Source: Bacillus gaemokensis
GTDB taxonomy: Bacteria; Bacillota; Bacilli; Bacillales; Bacillaceae_G
Length of the DNA: 64,000 nucleotides
Direction: 5' to 3'
NCBI RefSeq assembly: GCF_001590835.1
Contig: NZ_LTAQ01000045.1
Span: forward strand, 72,795-136,794
This document shows positions 1-8,977 of the stretch, piece after piece. The translations under genes and the position numbers were made by a program. The notes beneath the pieces are model-generated. The model saw nothing but the letters and a program-made list of their open reading frames with translations. It did no database searches and was not told the origin of the DNA. Each line of letters opens with the position of its first letter. Position 1 is the stretch's first letter.

Positions 1-179
1 TCAGCAGATTCACCGAGTTTCCCTCTAAATTCACTTAATTTAGGTAGCAATCCCTTTATTGCTTGAAATTCTTTTTCCCATTCTTCATCAGTTTGGAAAA
101 TATCCTCTAATCGCCATGTGTTCATTTCTTCAATCTCACTGCGGTCTGGTAATGTTTTTGCTGCTTTTTGATCCGACAT
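1..179 (-). CDS. pepF: Oligoendopeptidase F, N-terminal part (cut by window edge)
   Basis: Only the first 59 or so codons are visible; the gene runs off the left edge. The start is ATG at 177-179, preceded on the minus strand by an AAAGGAGGG ribosome site. The peptide begins MSDQKAAKTLP and continues with TWRLEDIFQTDEEWEKEF, which is typical of the N-terminus of M3-family oligoendopeptidase F (cytosolic zinc metallopeptidase that cuts short peptides). The HExxH active site would lie outside the window. It follows coiA by 48 bp in the same direction, as yjbG/pepF follows coiA in Bacillus subtilis, so the two are probably co-transcribed. Confidence 0.85.
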   Translation of the reverse strand, partial: MSDQKAAKTLPDRSEIEEMNTWRLEDIFQTDEEWEKEFQAIKGLLPKLSEFRGKLGESA

Positions 180-227
180 AAAATAAACCCTCCTTTTAAT
201 CTCTACTCAATTACAATTCGCTTCTTC

Positions 228-1469
228 TTATGTAATCCCTTCAGGGTACCCCTTTATTATATCCGCTTTTTCCTCTCTCATGTTGTACTTTGCTTCAAAC
301 AAAGCTAGTGCATGTGACAAACAAATTGCATCATATTCTTTTACTTCTGCTTCCGTTTTTGGCATCGCAAATTGCCTCGTTTTTCGATACTTATGCATAT
401 CCACTTTTTCAATCATCCCTACTTTACATAAAAACGTTACATACTCTACGGTTGCCAATTGCCATACATTTTGCGGAAAATACGGTAACGTGCGCCTCTG
501 AATACTACGCTTTTTATTTACATAGTAAAAAACAGCATGCAATGAAAAATAATCTCCAATTTTAAATTTGCCAATGAAATCTATACAAAGAAAAGCTTGC
601 CATACAAAAGGATGTGTTTGAAATGCAAATGCAGATGGAAGAGGAACACCAATTTCAGATGGAAAACAAGAAGGTGAAAGGTGGTATTGATATAAAAGGT
701 GCAACAGTGATTTATGGCTATAATTCCATATGGGAAGGACATTCATTCGAAAGTAGTTCTTTTTATTCTGCCATTCCCGCTCCAATCGTTTTTTCGTAAC
801 TGGGACCTGGCAAAAGAGTTCCTCAAAAGTAACGGTACGCACCGGGAAATAAGTGATATGCGAGAAAGAAACATTTGTAGAAAACGGGGTAATAAGCTCA
901 CATTTCATAAATGATTTTTCATTTGGGCAAAAAAAGAGAAGTGAAGGCTGAGGATAAGATTGTATGCAGAGAAAATGAAACGAGGATAATGAGATCCAAT
1001 AAGCAGAGTGCCTTTTCAGCTGATTCCCCCCTAATATCCAGAGAATTTGTATCCCTGCTTTCCAATATGAACGAGTTCGTTTTAATAAATGTTCGGTGGA
1101 TAAAGATGCACATTGATATTCAATTGCAATCTGTCTCCCGTTCATTTCAATAAAGAGGTCGGGTCTTTGCCGAATTGCTGGGAGGTAATGTTCAATTTCT
1201 ACATGGAATCCTTGCTCCCTAAACCATCTATACAGTTGTTCCTTTCCATGCATATGGTAAGCTGATTCATGTTCGGCTGAAACGAGGTACTGATTTGTTT
1301 TTTTATGGGCAAAATGCCATCTCTTTTGCTTTCCTAACTTAAGCTGCACTTCTCGCCCACATATCGGACAAAAAAAGCGCTCCTTCTTTCGCATTGCAAG
1401 TAACGCCCTTTCATCTTGGTTGTGCAGAAGATGAATCTTTTCACCATTTTCTCTCCTTGCGACAAACAT
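228..1469 (-). CDS. coiA: Competence protein CoiA
   Basis: CoiA is a competence-induced nuclease-like protein that assists recombination of incoming DNA. The 413-residue product has an N-terminal zinc-ribbon-like segment (CPIC at residues 34-37, then HFAH near 53-56). A restriction-endonuclease-like core follows, with RPDLFI and IAIEYQ around residues 100-125, a PD-(D/E)xK-type signature. The C-terminal half is less conserved. Length is somewhat above that of B. subtilis CoiA. The start ATG at 1467-1469 has AAAGGTTGTG upstream. It sits between cardiolipin synthase and pepF; mecA, another competence-related gene, is 3 kb away. Family assignment is firm; the nuclease role is known for the family and not shown here. 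Confidence 0.9.
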   Translation of the reverse strand: MFVARRENGEKIHLLHNQDERALLAMRKKERFFCPICGREVQLKLGKQKRWHFAHKKTNQYLVSAEHESAYHMHGKEQLYRWFREQGFHVEIEHYLPAIRQRPDLFIEMNGRQIAIEYQCASLSTEHLLKRTRSYWKAGIQILWILGGNQLKRHSAYWISLSSFHFLCIQSYPQPSLLFFCPNEKSFMKCELITPFSTNVSFSHITYFPVRTVTFEELFCQVPVTKKRLEREWQNKKNYFRMNVLPIWNYSHKSLLHLLYQYHLSPSCFPSEIGVPLPSAFAFQTHPFVWQAFLCIDFIGKFKIGDYFSLHAVFYYVNKKRSIQRRTLPYFPQNVWQLATVEYVTFLCKVGMIEKVDMHKYRKTRQFAMPKTEAEVKEYDAICLSHALALFEAKYNMREEKADIIKGYPEGIT

Positions 1470-1528
1470 AATATCACAACCTTTCTATACTGCTTTGTAT
1501 TCTACAATTTGTTACAAATTCCTTTCTA

Positions 1529-1564
1529 AGTAAAAGAGGATGTCCTTGTAAGAACATCCTCTTT
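1529..1564 (-). terminator. Rho-independent terminator after cls
   Basis: An inverted repeat (AGAGGATGT / ACATCCTCT) with a short loop lies just after the cls stop and before coiA. On the minus strand it is followed by a T-rich run. It probably separates cls from coiA transcription. Confidence 0.75.
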
Positions 1565-1565
1565 C

Positions 1566-3110
1566 CTATAATAAAGGTGATAATAAACGATATGTTGATT
1601 CAACAATGCGCTTATGCAGGCGCCTTCTATGAAAGTGATCTACATGAATTTCACTTGATACTTGTAAATCCTCTTTAAAATCTTGTACAAGCTTTCGAAT
1701 ACTGTTTGTATCATATAAAAAGGCATTTACTTCAAAATTCAAATGAAAACTCCTCATATCCATATTAGCTGTCCCAATCGATGCTAAATCAGAATCAACA
1801 ATGACAATCTTACTATGCAAGAAGCCTTTTTCATACTCATATATCTTTACTCCTGCATCTAACAACTCTGGAAAATAAGATCTCGATGCATAAAAGACCG
1901 TCCTTTTATCCGGCTTACTTGGCATTAATAGACGAACATCAATACCAGCAAGAGCTGCTACTTTTAACGCAGATAAAATATCATCATCTGGAATGAAGTA
2001 GGGGGTAGCAATCCAAATAGATTTTCTGGCAGAGGCAATCATTGCAAAATAAAGATTCTTAATCGTTTCCCATTTATTATCCGGTCCTCCTGCAACAAGT
2101 TGCACACCACCCCAATGATCTCCTTCTACTGTTTGTGCCTGTAAATATTCAGGTGCTAATACTGCTTCACCTGTCATATAAAACCAATCTTGAAGAAAAA
2201 TCAATTGTAAACTTTGAACCGCTTCACCTCGTAAGTATAAATGGGTATCTCGCCAAAATCCAAAATATTTATTTTCCCCTAAATATTCATCACCAATATT
2301 GAGTCCACCTACAAACCCTTCGTTTCCATCAATAACGACGATTTTCCGGTGATTTCGATAATTAATTTTATCATTCAAAATCGGAAACCGTACCGGAAAG
2401 AATGGAATCATCTCTACACCAGCATTATTTAATTCATCAATATAAGCGTTTGACAGCTTGAAACTTCCAACAGCATCATATAAAAAACGGACGACTACGC
2501 CCTCCTGTGCCTTTTGAATTAAAATATCTTTAATTTTTGTTCCAAGCCGATCATCACGTACAATGTAATATTCCATATGAATATGATGCTGCGCCTTTTT
2601 CAAACCGTCTAAAATCGCTTGAAACGTTTCATCTCCATTTGTTAATATTTTCGTTTCAGTCTGAAATGAAATATTTAACGCTCCAAGTCGATCAGCTAAG
2701 CGAAACAATAATTCTTGATGCTTATGATTTTGTAAAATGCGTTCTTGATAATCTTCATGCCCTTTGTACTGCAGGAAAGCTTGTTCATCCAAAAGTGCCT
2801 TCTTTTGAAACATCCGTTTTCTCCGGAAATTTTGTCCAAACAATAAATACGCAAAGAATCCAAATACAGGAAAAATACCTAGTACAATTAACCATGTCAA
2901 CGTTTTGGATGGATGTCGATTTTCTAAAAAAATCACACAGCCAATTAAAAATGCAGAAACGGTAAATAAAATACTTATAATTCCTAAAATCGAAATGTTC
3001 TTTATACCTATAACATCTGAATAAAATGCTACATCAATAACCATTCGTAATGAAACAAACGCTGCAAATAATCCTATAAAAAAGAAAAGTAGCTTTAACG
3101 TATTTTTCAT
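1566..3110 (-). CDS. cls: Cardiolipin synthase
   Basis: A membrane phospholipase-D-family enzyme that condenses two phosphatidylglycerols into cardiolipin and glycerol. The 514-residue protein has two to three N-terminal hydrophobic segments (residues 5-25, 40-62, 72-92) and two HKD motifs: HRKIVVIDG starting at H254, and HSKIVIVDS starting at H432. Both motifs are intact, so it should be active. The start ATG is preceded by AAGGAGGG. Its upstream region directly abuts the right end of the tnpB element, so the transposon sits in or next to the cls promoter region. B. cereus group genomes carry several cls paralogues; which one this is cannot be settled here. Confidence 0.93.
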   Translation of the reverse strand: MKNTLKLLFFFIGLFAAFVSLRMVIDVAFYSDVIGIKNISILGIISILFTVSAFLIGCVIFLENRHPSKTLTWLIVLGIFPVFGFFAYLLFGQNFRRKRMFQKKALLDEQAFLQYKGHEDYQERILQNHKHQELLFRLADRLGALNISFQTETKILTNGDETFQAILDGLKKAQHHIHMEYYIVRDDRLGTKIKDILIQKAQEGVVVRFLYDAVGSFKLSNAYIDELNNAGVEMIPFFPVRFPILNDKINYRNHRKIVVIDGNEGFVGGLNIGDEYLGENKYFGFWRDTHLYLRGEAVQSLQLIFLQDWFYMTGEAVLAPEYLQAQTVEGDHWGGVQLVAGGPDNKWETIKNLYFAMIASARKSIWIATPYFIPDDDILSALKVAALAGIDVRLLMPSKPDKRTVFYASRSYFPELLDAGVKIYEYEKGFLHSKIVIVDSDLASIGTANMDMRSFHLNFEVNAFLYDTNSIRKLVQDFKEDLQVSSEIHVDHFHRRRLHKRIVESTYRLLSPLL

Positions 3111-3140
3111 ATCAGCCCTCCTTACTTACAAAGCTTTTCT

Positions 3141-3250
3141 ATTATTAGCATGCCCATCATTTGAACTCCCTCCACTTACTAAAGCTCCTTGAAGTAAAGG
3201 ATTCCTAAGTACGGAAGCATATCCGCTTCTAATTGATTAGGCTATCCCCG
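3141..3250 (-). ncRNA. Probable omega-RNA 3' scaffold and guide
   Basis: On the minus strand the tnpB stop region runs into a structured tail. A hairpin GAAGCGGATATGCTTC is followed by a CCTT/AAGG hairpin, and the tail ends in GTGGAGGGAGTTCAA, a form typical of omega-RNA scaffold ends in IS605-type elements. The next 16-20 nt (about 3141-3160, upstream of cls) would be the guide. The 5' extent within tnpB is not defined. Confidence 0.6.
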
Positions 3251-4655
3251 TATTCCCTACGGTTAAGATACGAATGGCTTCGTCTCTCAGATTTTGTCCT
3301 GCGTTAATATCCCTGTCGTGATGCGTGCCGCAAGAAGGGCAATCCCACTCACGAAGGTTTAAATTCTTAACGTCTTTGTTTTGGTATCCACAACACGAAC
3401 ACAGCTGAGAACTAGCAAATGTTTTAGACACAGTAATGACTTTCTTGTCATACCGCTTTGCTTTGTATTCCAGCATGTTTCTAAACTGCGACCAAGATGC
3501 TTCGCTAATCGCTTTAGCTAATTTGTGATTCTTTAACAGATTTGATACTTGCAAATCTTCAATACCAATAATGTCGTGGTTTTTGACAATTTCAGTAGAG
3601 ATTTTTTGCAAATAGTCTATTCTTGCATTAGCGATTCTTTCATGGATACGCGCGACTTTAATCCGCTGTTTATTCCAATTCGAAGAACCCTTCACACGCC
3701 TAGAAAGAATACGCTGTGCTTTCCCTAACTTCTCTTCCAGTTTGCGAAACCATTTCGGGTTAGAGAATACTTTTCCTGTACTCAAAATAGCAAAGTCTTT
3801 TAATCCAACGTCAACACCAACAGAAGAACCTGTTTTTTGTAATGGCTGCACTTCTGTTTCAGTAAGAATAGATACAAAGTATTTACCGCTTGGATTTCGT
3901 CTTACAGTAGCATTTAGAATACGCCCTTCTACTTCACGACTTTTTGCAAACCGAACAAGACCAAGTTTCGGCAATTTGATTTTGTTACCTACAATCGCAA
4001 TATTTCCGTTTGTATGCTTTGTTGTATAGGATTGTACTGGATTCTTTTTCGATTTGAACCGTGGTATATCATTTTGCTTCTTGAAGAAACGAGCAAATGC
4101 ATCGATAAGATATTTGAGTGCATATTGTAAGGAAATACTATCCACTTCTTTCAACCACACAAATTCCTTTTTCAAATGAGTTAATTTTTTAGAACAAGAA
4201 TTGTATGTGAATCCTTTTCCCGTTTTCTTATGGGTATCGTTCCATTGTTCTAAAAAGTGATTAAACACAAAACGACTACAACCAATTGTTTTCGCGATTA
4301 AGATTTCTTGTTTTTGGTTTGGATAGATACGAAATTTGTACGCCTTTTTCACTAACATTGATTTTTCACTTCCTTTTGATATACTTAGTATCTCATTTTA
4401 AAGAAGTGGTCTCAACGAAAAAGGTGGCTGTTATGTTGCGATTTCCAAAAGGCTGATTGGAGCAAGTAGACACATATAAAGAAGAAAAGGGGTTTAGAAA
4501 TCGTGCCCAAACTCTTTTCATTTCTTACAAATAGCACTCGAAAAGTCGGATCAATAGCGTAGGCATAAGCCATGCCCGATCTGAAGGCGATTCAGCCTCC
4601 ACTTACCCACTAATCTATGCCCTTCACGTTCCTTAAGGTTGGGGCTTCTCAACTA
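3161..4655 (-). mobile_element. Solo IS200/IS605-type (IS1341-like) tnpB element
   Basis: The unit consists of tnpB, about 290 bp of leader on its 5' side, and a conserved 3' end of about 75 bp. No tnpA (Y1 transposase) is present. The putative left end starts just past the T-run of the mecA terminator (GTTGAGAAGCCCC on the minus strand near 4650). The right end finishes at GGAGGGAGTTCAA near 3161. Boundaries are inferred from sequence character, so they are good to about 10 bp only. No terminal inverted repeats or target duplication are expected for this family. Confidence 0.7.
3237..4358 (-). CDS. tnpB: TnpB, RNA-guided nuclease of IS200/IS605 family
   Basis: A 373-residue TnpB/OrfB protein. 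The RuvC-like catalytic residues are all present: D183 in [10 protein letters not shown]267 in IGIEDLQ and D350 in HDRDINAG. The zinc-ribbon cysteines are also present (C320/C323 and C340/C343). An N-terminal HTH_OrfB_IS605-type region precedes them. TnpB proteins are known to be omega-RNA-guided DNA nucleases that promote retention of the element. Start ATG at 4356-4358 has AAGGAAGTG upstream. There is no frameshift, so the nuclease looks functional even though its transposase partner is absent and would have to act in trans. Confidence 0.92.
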   Translation of the reverse strand: MLVKKAYKFRIYPNQKQEILIAKTIGCSRFVFNHFLEQWNDTHKKTGKGFTYNSCSKKLTHLKKEFVWLKEVDSISLQYALKYLIDAFARFFKKQNDIPRFKSKKNPVQSYTTKHTNGNIAIVGNKIKLPKLGLVRFAKSREVEGRILNATVRRNPSGKYFVSILTETEVQPLQKTGSSVGVDVGLKDFAILSTGKVFSNPKWFRKLEEKLGKAQRILSRRVKGSSNWNKQRIKVARIHERIANARIDYLQKISTEIVKNHDIIGIEDLQVSNLLKNHKLAKAISEASWSQFRNMLEYKAKRYDKKVITVSKTFASSQLCSCCGYQNKDVKNLNLREWDCPSCGTHHDRDINAGQNLRDEAIRILTVGNTGIA

Positions 4656-4661
4656 AAATGA

Positions 4662-4693
4662 TAAAAAGCCGATTTCATACTATAGAAATCGGC
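4662..4693 (-). terminator. mecA terminator
   Basis: Read on the minus strand, CCGATTTC and GAAATCGG form a hairpin followed by CTTTTTAT directly after the mecA stop. The tnpB element begins immediately beyond it. Confidence 0.85.
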
Positions 4694-5365
4694 CTACTTC
4701 TTAGAAGGAAAATGACTGCGAATCATCTCAAGTGCATGTTCTTTAACAATCTGTTTTCCGTACTCACTTACACGGTGAACCGTTAAAGTAGATTCTTCCC
4801 CATATTCTAAAATAACACTTAGAATACGATCGATTTCTTCTTCATCATGTAGCACTTCATCAAATTCAACATATACATAATAGCGGTCTTCAAATGAATA
4901 TAATTCATCCTTTATATCTTCAAATATGAGACGATGACTTAGCGAGATAACATCTTCAAAATCATTAAATTTAATTAAAAAACCAAATTTCCCATCTTCG
5001 CTAAAGTTTGTTCCCACTTCTTCTTCTAGCTCTTGTTGAAATAACGTTTCAATACGATCATCTAGTGGTATATCAATAATTTTATCTAGGCCTATTGGTA
5101 ATTCTAATTTTTGTCCATCTTTCGAAAGCTGTGCTTTCGTTACAAGTACCTCGATACCTTTATCCAGCGCCTGCACTTGAATCCATAGCGGTCCATCAAT
5201 AAAGAAATCATCATTACCGCGCGCTTCATCCATCATTTCCCAAAATAATTCTTCACTTCGTTCGCGATTATACCAAATCTCTTCACGATCGAACCCTCTA
5301 TCCTCTATATCAACGTACGTAATAAAAAATTTCATCGTATGGTCATTAATTCTTTCAATATCCAA
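4694..5365 (-). CDS. mecA: Adaptor protein MecA
   Basis: MecA brings substrates such as ComK to the ClpC unfoldase for ClpCP degradation. The 223-residue protein starts MDIERINDHTMKFFITY, the conserved N-terminal substrate-binding domain. An acidic linker follows and then the C-terminal ClpC-binding domain (LIKFNDFEDVISLSHRL onward, residues about 130-220). The position near spx, yjbE and coiA matches the Bacillus order. ATG at 5363-5365 has a GGGAGAGTTG-type site upstream. A strong terminator follows the stop. Confidence 0.95.
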   Translation of the reverse strand: MDIERINDHTMKFFITYVDIEDRGFDREEIWYNRERSEELFWEMMDEARGNDDFFIDGPLWIQVQALDKGIEVLVTKAQLSKDGQKLELPIGLDKIIDIPLDDRIETLFQQELEEEVGTNFSEDGKFGFLIKFNDFEDVISLSHRLIFEDIKDELYSFEDRYYVYVEFDEVLHDEEEIDRILSVILEYGEESTLTVHRVSEYGKQIVKEHALEMIRSHFPSKK

Positions 5366-5750
5366 AATACAACTCTCCCTTCCTCTTTGGAATTGTTATG
5401 AAGGGATTCCCCACTCATATGACAAATCAATAGATTCTTGTACTCTCATTTTATGATAAGATTCTCCAGAATGGAAATAAAATCGTTTTATTTTACAAAA
5501 ACAGTCATTCACCTATAATTATTTCATACAAATTTATCATTATTTTACTCCTCTAAAGGAAAAAATGTCTATTTTCCATCCAATTATGTACACTTACTAA
5601 ATGAACATACCTATCCCCATCAACAAAAAAATTGGACATACAATTACACATCTCACCGTACACTGTAATAAAGCTGGTCAAGCTTTTACACATCATACAT
5701 ATATTCACAATTATATTGCTTATTAAAACAGAATAACTGGAGGCAAAATA
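5366..5750. other. Divergent intergenic region mecA / yjbE
   Basis: A 385-bp AT-rich stretch lies between the two divergent starts and must hold both promoters. I see no clear operator, and no yybP-ykoY (manganese) riboswitch consensus in front of yjbE. Confidence 0.5.
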
Positions 5751-6425
5751 ATGGAGTTAGATTTTTTAACATCTATACTAATGATTATCGGTATCGATGT
5801 TGTATTAGGTGGTGATAATGCAATTGTCATCGCACTTGCTAGCCGCAACTTACCCGAAGCAAAACGAAATAAAGCCATCTTTATTGGTACGGGTTTAGCG
5901 ATCGTACTAAGAATTCTCCTTACAATACTTGCCGTCTATTTACTTGATATTCCTTTCCTACAGCTTATTGGAGGCATTTTATTAACACTTATAGCTGTAA
6001 ATTTACTTACCGATAATAGCAACGATCTTTCTTCTATTCAAGCGAAAACAACATTATTTCAAGCGGTGCGTACAATCGTATTTGCAGATCTCGTGATGGG
6101 TTTTGATAATGTCCTTGCGATCGCCGGAGCGGCTCACGGAAACATTATACTTGTGATTATCGGATTATTAATTTCCATTCCCATTATTATTTGGGGAAGC
6201 AAGCTCATTTTAATATTTATGGAGCGTTTTCCTTTTCTTATTTATTGCGGAGGAGCTGTTCTTGCTTATACAGCTGGAAGGATGATTACACATGAAACAA
6301 GACTGGCAACTTTTTTCAATCATAATCCTACCTTTACAACAAGCATTCCCTTCCTCTTTATTTTTACAGTATTATGCGTCGGATTTATCGTTCAACAAGT
6401 AAAACTTCGCAATATGAATCATTAA
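5751..6425 (+). CDS. yjbE: TerC/YjbE-family integral membrane protein
   Basis: A 224-residue multi-pass membrane protein with about seven hydrophobic segments. The TerC-family acidic motifs IDVVLGGDNAIVIA (residues 15-28) and DLVMGFDNVLAIAG (about 113-126) are present. Related TerC proteins in Bacillus (MeeF, MeeY) act in metal ion, chiefly manganese, export during protein secretion. A metal role here is inferred from family. ATG at 5751 has CTGGAGG upstream. It converges with spx across a long terminator. Gene order (mecA-yjbE-spx) matches B. subtilis. Confidence 0.85.
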   Translation: MELDFLTSILMIIGIDVVLGGDNAIVIALASRNLPEAKRNKAIFIGTGLAIVLRILLTILAVYLLDIPFLQLIGGILLTLIAVNLLTDNSNDLSSIQAKTTLFQAVRTIVFADLVMGFDNVLAIAGAAHGNIILVIIGLLISIPIIIWGSKLILIFMERFPFLIYCGGAVLAYTAGRMITHETRLATFFNHNPTFTTSIPFLFIFTVLCVGFIVQQVKLRNMNH

Positions 6426-6446
6426 TACATGTTAAACAAATGAAAG

Positions 6447-6487
6447 TATGCGAAAACCTTCTACTATAAGGTAGAAGGTTTTCGCAT
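6447..6487. terminator. Bidirectional terminator between yjbE and spx
   Basis: An 18-bp perfect inverted repeat (TATGCGAAAACCTTCTAC and its complement) with a five-to-six-base loop separates two convergent genes. The A/T-rich lower stem suits termination in both directions. Confidence 0.85.
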
Positions 6488-6501
6488 ACAAAACTTTATT
6501 A

Positions 6502-6897
6502 TTAATTTACAAGGCGCTGTGCCTCACGTAACTGAAATGTTCTTACTGTACGTGGTAAAAAACGACGAATTTCATCTTCGTTATAGCCTACTTGAAGACG
6601 TTTTTCATCAATCATAATAGGACGGCGTAAAATGCCCGGATAGTCACGAATCATCTTATATAAATCTTGAAGCGGTAAAGATTCTAAGTTAACATTTAAC
6701 TCTTGAAAAACTTTCGAACGAGTAGAAATAATCTCATCCGTTCCACTTTCTGTCATGCGTAAAATTTCTTTAATTTCCTCAATTGTTAATGGATCTGAGA
6801 AAATATTACGTTCTGTATAGGGAATATGATTTTCCTCTAGCCATAATTTCGCCTTTCTACAAGACGTACAGCTTGGAGAACTATATAATGTTACCAT
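6502..6897 (-). CDS. spx: Transcriptional regulator Spx
   Basis: Spx is an ArsC-like protein that binds the RNA polymerase alpha C-terminal domain and switches on the thiol-stress regulon; it is degraded by ClpXP. The 131-residue product starts [15 protein letters not shown], with the redox CxxC at C10/C13, followed by the ArsC fold. The C-terminus ends QRLVN, so it is not the usual Leu-Ala-Asn form. I chose ATG at 6895-6897 because TTAAGGAGA lies just upstream and the length equals the family's; the longer reading frame begins in unrelated sequence. B. cereus group genomes have two spx paralogues. Confidence 0.95.
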   Translation of the reverse strand: MVTLYSSPSCTSCRKAKLWLEENHIPYTERNIFSDPLTIEEIKEILRMTESGTDEIISTRSKVFQELNVNLESLPLQDLYKMIRDYPGILRRPIMIDEKRLQVGYNEDEIRRFLPRTVRTFQLREAQRLVN

Positions 6898-7527
6898 ACA
6901 AGACTCACTCTCCTTAAAGAGTACAAATTCTGTACCAATTACAGTTTGAATTTCTATTTTCCAGCAATTCTCCACTATAACTTGTCTTACAACAAAATAA
7001 AAAATTGCTTTAAATGTAAACAACAACTTATAAGCAAGCAACTTTCAGTAAACGACAATTACTTTAAATAAGTAACTTCTATAAACATTATACAATAGAT
7101 TCTGAAAGAAATATACAGTAAATTTCCTTTCTTATCAGAAAGTATTCGTCCGTCTTTAGCGAATGCTTAACACGAATAAATTTGAATATAGGTGCTGCAA
7201 ATATAACCCCTCAGTTCCCTTGATATACGCTTTAAAGTTAATTTTTAACCTGTGATAAGAAATGACTTTTCTTCAAATCAGATACTGCACCCTGTTTCAA
7301 AGATAGCGTTTTCTTACCTTTTTTTGATGAAACAATGATAAAATGTAAGACTTTTTGATATCCGAAACACCTCGACTAAAGAACATTTGTTCTTGTTAAT
7401 TTTATCAAATCTCATTATTACTGTCTAGCATATTTTTAAGTAAAATAATATTTTTCTGATTTTTCTTTCTTTTCGATGCTTTTTCTCATACAATACAAGT
7501 ACAGATAAGCAAAGGGGGAAATTACAT
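6898..7527. other. Divergent region spx / small membrane protein
   Basis: About 630 bp of AT-rich DNA without a credible gene. It must carry the spx promoter(s), which in relatives are multiple and stress-controlled, and the promoter of the 67-residue protein. I could not place a convincing -35/-10 pair or operator. Confidence 0.4.
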
Positions 7528-7731
7528 ATGGTTACTTTTTTTATTGATTTTGCAATTGTCGCTGCCCTCGTCATCGGTATCACAGCATTGATTGGTGTCA
7601 TTACAAATAGCATCGGTGAAAAGCTATTTGGCGGAAATGAAAAAATGAAGTTTGTTACTAAAAGTGCAGAAGTACAATCTGGCTGGAAGCAAGTTGGTGG
7701 GAAGGGAATTTATAAGAAACGTACGTATTAA
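7528..7731 (+). CDS. Small single-span membrane protein, unknown
   Basis: A 67-residue protein with a strong ribosome site (AAAGGGGGAA) in front of ATG. Residues 3-27 are a hydrophobic span (FFIDFAIVAALVIGITALIG). The rest is a basic, soluble tail ending KGIYKKRTY. I do not recognise a family. It is followed by a strong terminator and stands alone between spx and an SRPBCC gene. The ribosome site and the clean hydrophobic/basic layout support a real gene. Confidence 0.7.
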   Translation: MVTFFIDFAIVAALVIGITALIGVITNSIGEKLFGGNEKMKFVTKSAEVQSGWKQVGGKGIYKKRTY

Positions 7732-7785
7732 AAAGAAGCAGGGAATATCTTATCAAGACCTAAATCGAAAAAATTCATAAAAAAT

Positions 7786-7831
7786 AAAGGGTGATACATA
7801 TTAGTCATGTATAATATGTATCACCCTTTTC
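7786..7831. terminator. Convergent terminator
   Basis: AAGGGTGATACATATTA pairs with TAATATGTATCACCCTT around an 8-base loop, followed by TTTT. It serves the small membrane protein and possibly the convergent SRPBCC gene. Confidence 0.85.
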
Positions 7832-7872
7832 CTACTTGTTCCACAAACGCGCCCTATTCTGGAATAACCTTT

Positions 7873-8268
7873 TTAAATATTAGGTAATTCATCTCCTTCT
7901 ACTAAGGCTTTCAAATTTTCTAAAGAGGCAGCGAAACCTTCCGAATTCATTGTTACTCTTGTTCCATTTGCTTCATCTGTTAATGCAATTGATATAAGAA
8001 TTTGTTGTGAATCTAAACGAAAAGCAAATTCCTGATATGTATCAACATTCTCAATTGTTAAGGTCATTGGAAGTTTCTCTGTAAGGTTATTATGTACACT
8101 AGGCATTAACGTAAAAGTAATTTTCTCCCCAACATTCAGACTAGGAATTTCCCAAGGTGAACCAGGTGCATACCACTGTGAAAGTTTATCATCATTTATT
8201 ATTGCATTCCAAACTTTCTCTTTATTGCTATCAATCCAAACAGAACTCTCATCTTCTGCATTATCCAT
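7873..8268 (-). CDS. SRPBCC / AHSA1-family protein
   Basis: A 131-residue protein of the START-like SRPBCC fold. It has the typical opening VWIDSNKEKVWNAIINDDKLSQWYAPGSPWEI (residues about 10-41) and the closing helix containing GFAASLENLKALVEG. Such proteins bind hydrophobic ligands or stimulate Hsp90. The substrate here is unknown. The ATG has CGGAGGGTAAG upstream. It is slightly shorter than many family members, but the N-terminal strand and C-terminal helix are both present, so it does not look truncated. Confidence 0.75.
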   Translation of the reverse strand: MDNAEDESSVWIDSNKEKVWNAIINDDKLSQWYAPGSPWEIPSLNVGEKITFTLMPSVHNNLTEKLPMTLTIENVDTYQEFAFRLDSQQILISIALTDEANGTRVTMNSEGFAASLENLKALVEGDELPNI

Positions 8269-8540
8269 AATTCTTACCCTCCGTTAATTTGAATTAATTA
8301 TTTTAATCCTTATACAACAGTAATGTCCTATTGCTTAATACCAATTATTTCAAAATAAGTAAACTAACTCAAATCATTTTCTACAAAAAGGGAACTTTCC
8401 TTGTTCTTGAAAAGCACCTCTTTTGCGGAAGATCGTTATTAAAGAAAAAAACAGTTGAATAAGAAATTTTATTCAAAGCCACAGAAACTGATATGATTCA
8501 ATTTTTTCATCACAAACATATCTTTTATTTTAATTCAAAG

Positions 8541-8692
8541 AAGCTGAAACTTGTATTTTTTTCATAAGTCAAAAACCGTTTAATTAAAATAATCATTGAG
8601 TTTGATAAACCTTGATCACTAAGCTCAGAAATAACAGCTTCTAATCCGACTTTTTCAAGTTTATCTAGAATTAAAATAACTTTATTGTTCAA
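8541..8692 (-). pseudogene. Fragment resembling a histidyl-tRNA-synthetase internal segment
   Basis: On the minus strand an open stretch reads NNKVILILDKLEKVGLEAV followed by ISELSDQGLS, ending at a stop near 8522-8530. The pattern of a DKL(D/E)K(I/V)G motif followed by a short helix resembles the segment after motif 2 in some HisRS proteins. No start codon with a ribosome site and no flanking HisRS domains exist, so this is at most a remnant. The remaining 8269-8977 gap holds another short open stretch on the plus strand (8697-8800, FEDSERSIKELAVDGLMNKV) that I cannot assign. Confidence 0.3.
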
Positions 8693-8977
8693 CTATCTTG
8701 ATCAGCTAAGATTTGAAGATAGTGAACGCTCTATTAAAGAGCTTGCAGTGGATGGGCTAATGAATAAAGTCTCTGATACCAATAATGATATTCGTTAAGA
8801 CAAGTTGAGTACGTTTAATAGCTATTTAACGTCATAGATGACTAATAAAGAATGTTATGAAATGATTGTTTAAGTGACTATAATAATGGAAGACAAGTTC
8901 CGATAAATTCCGTATAAAAAATATCGAGTGAATAATAAATTTTAACGATATTATGTATTTGTAAAGGAGGGAAATGA

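Noticed and set aside
614-1153. Plus-strand open frames inside coiA
   Set aside because: They are antisense shadows of coiA with odd composition.
5500-5750. yybP-ykoY manganese riboswitch in front of yjbE
   Set aside because: The conserved core bases and paired elements are not seen.
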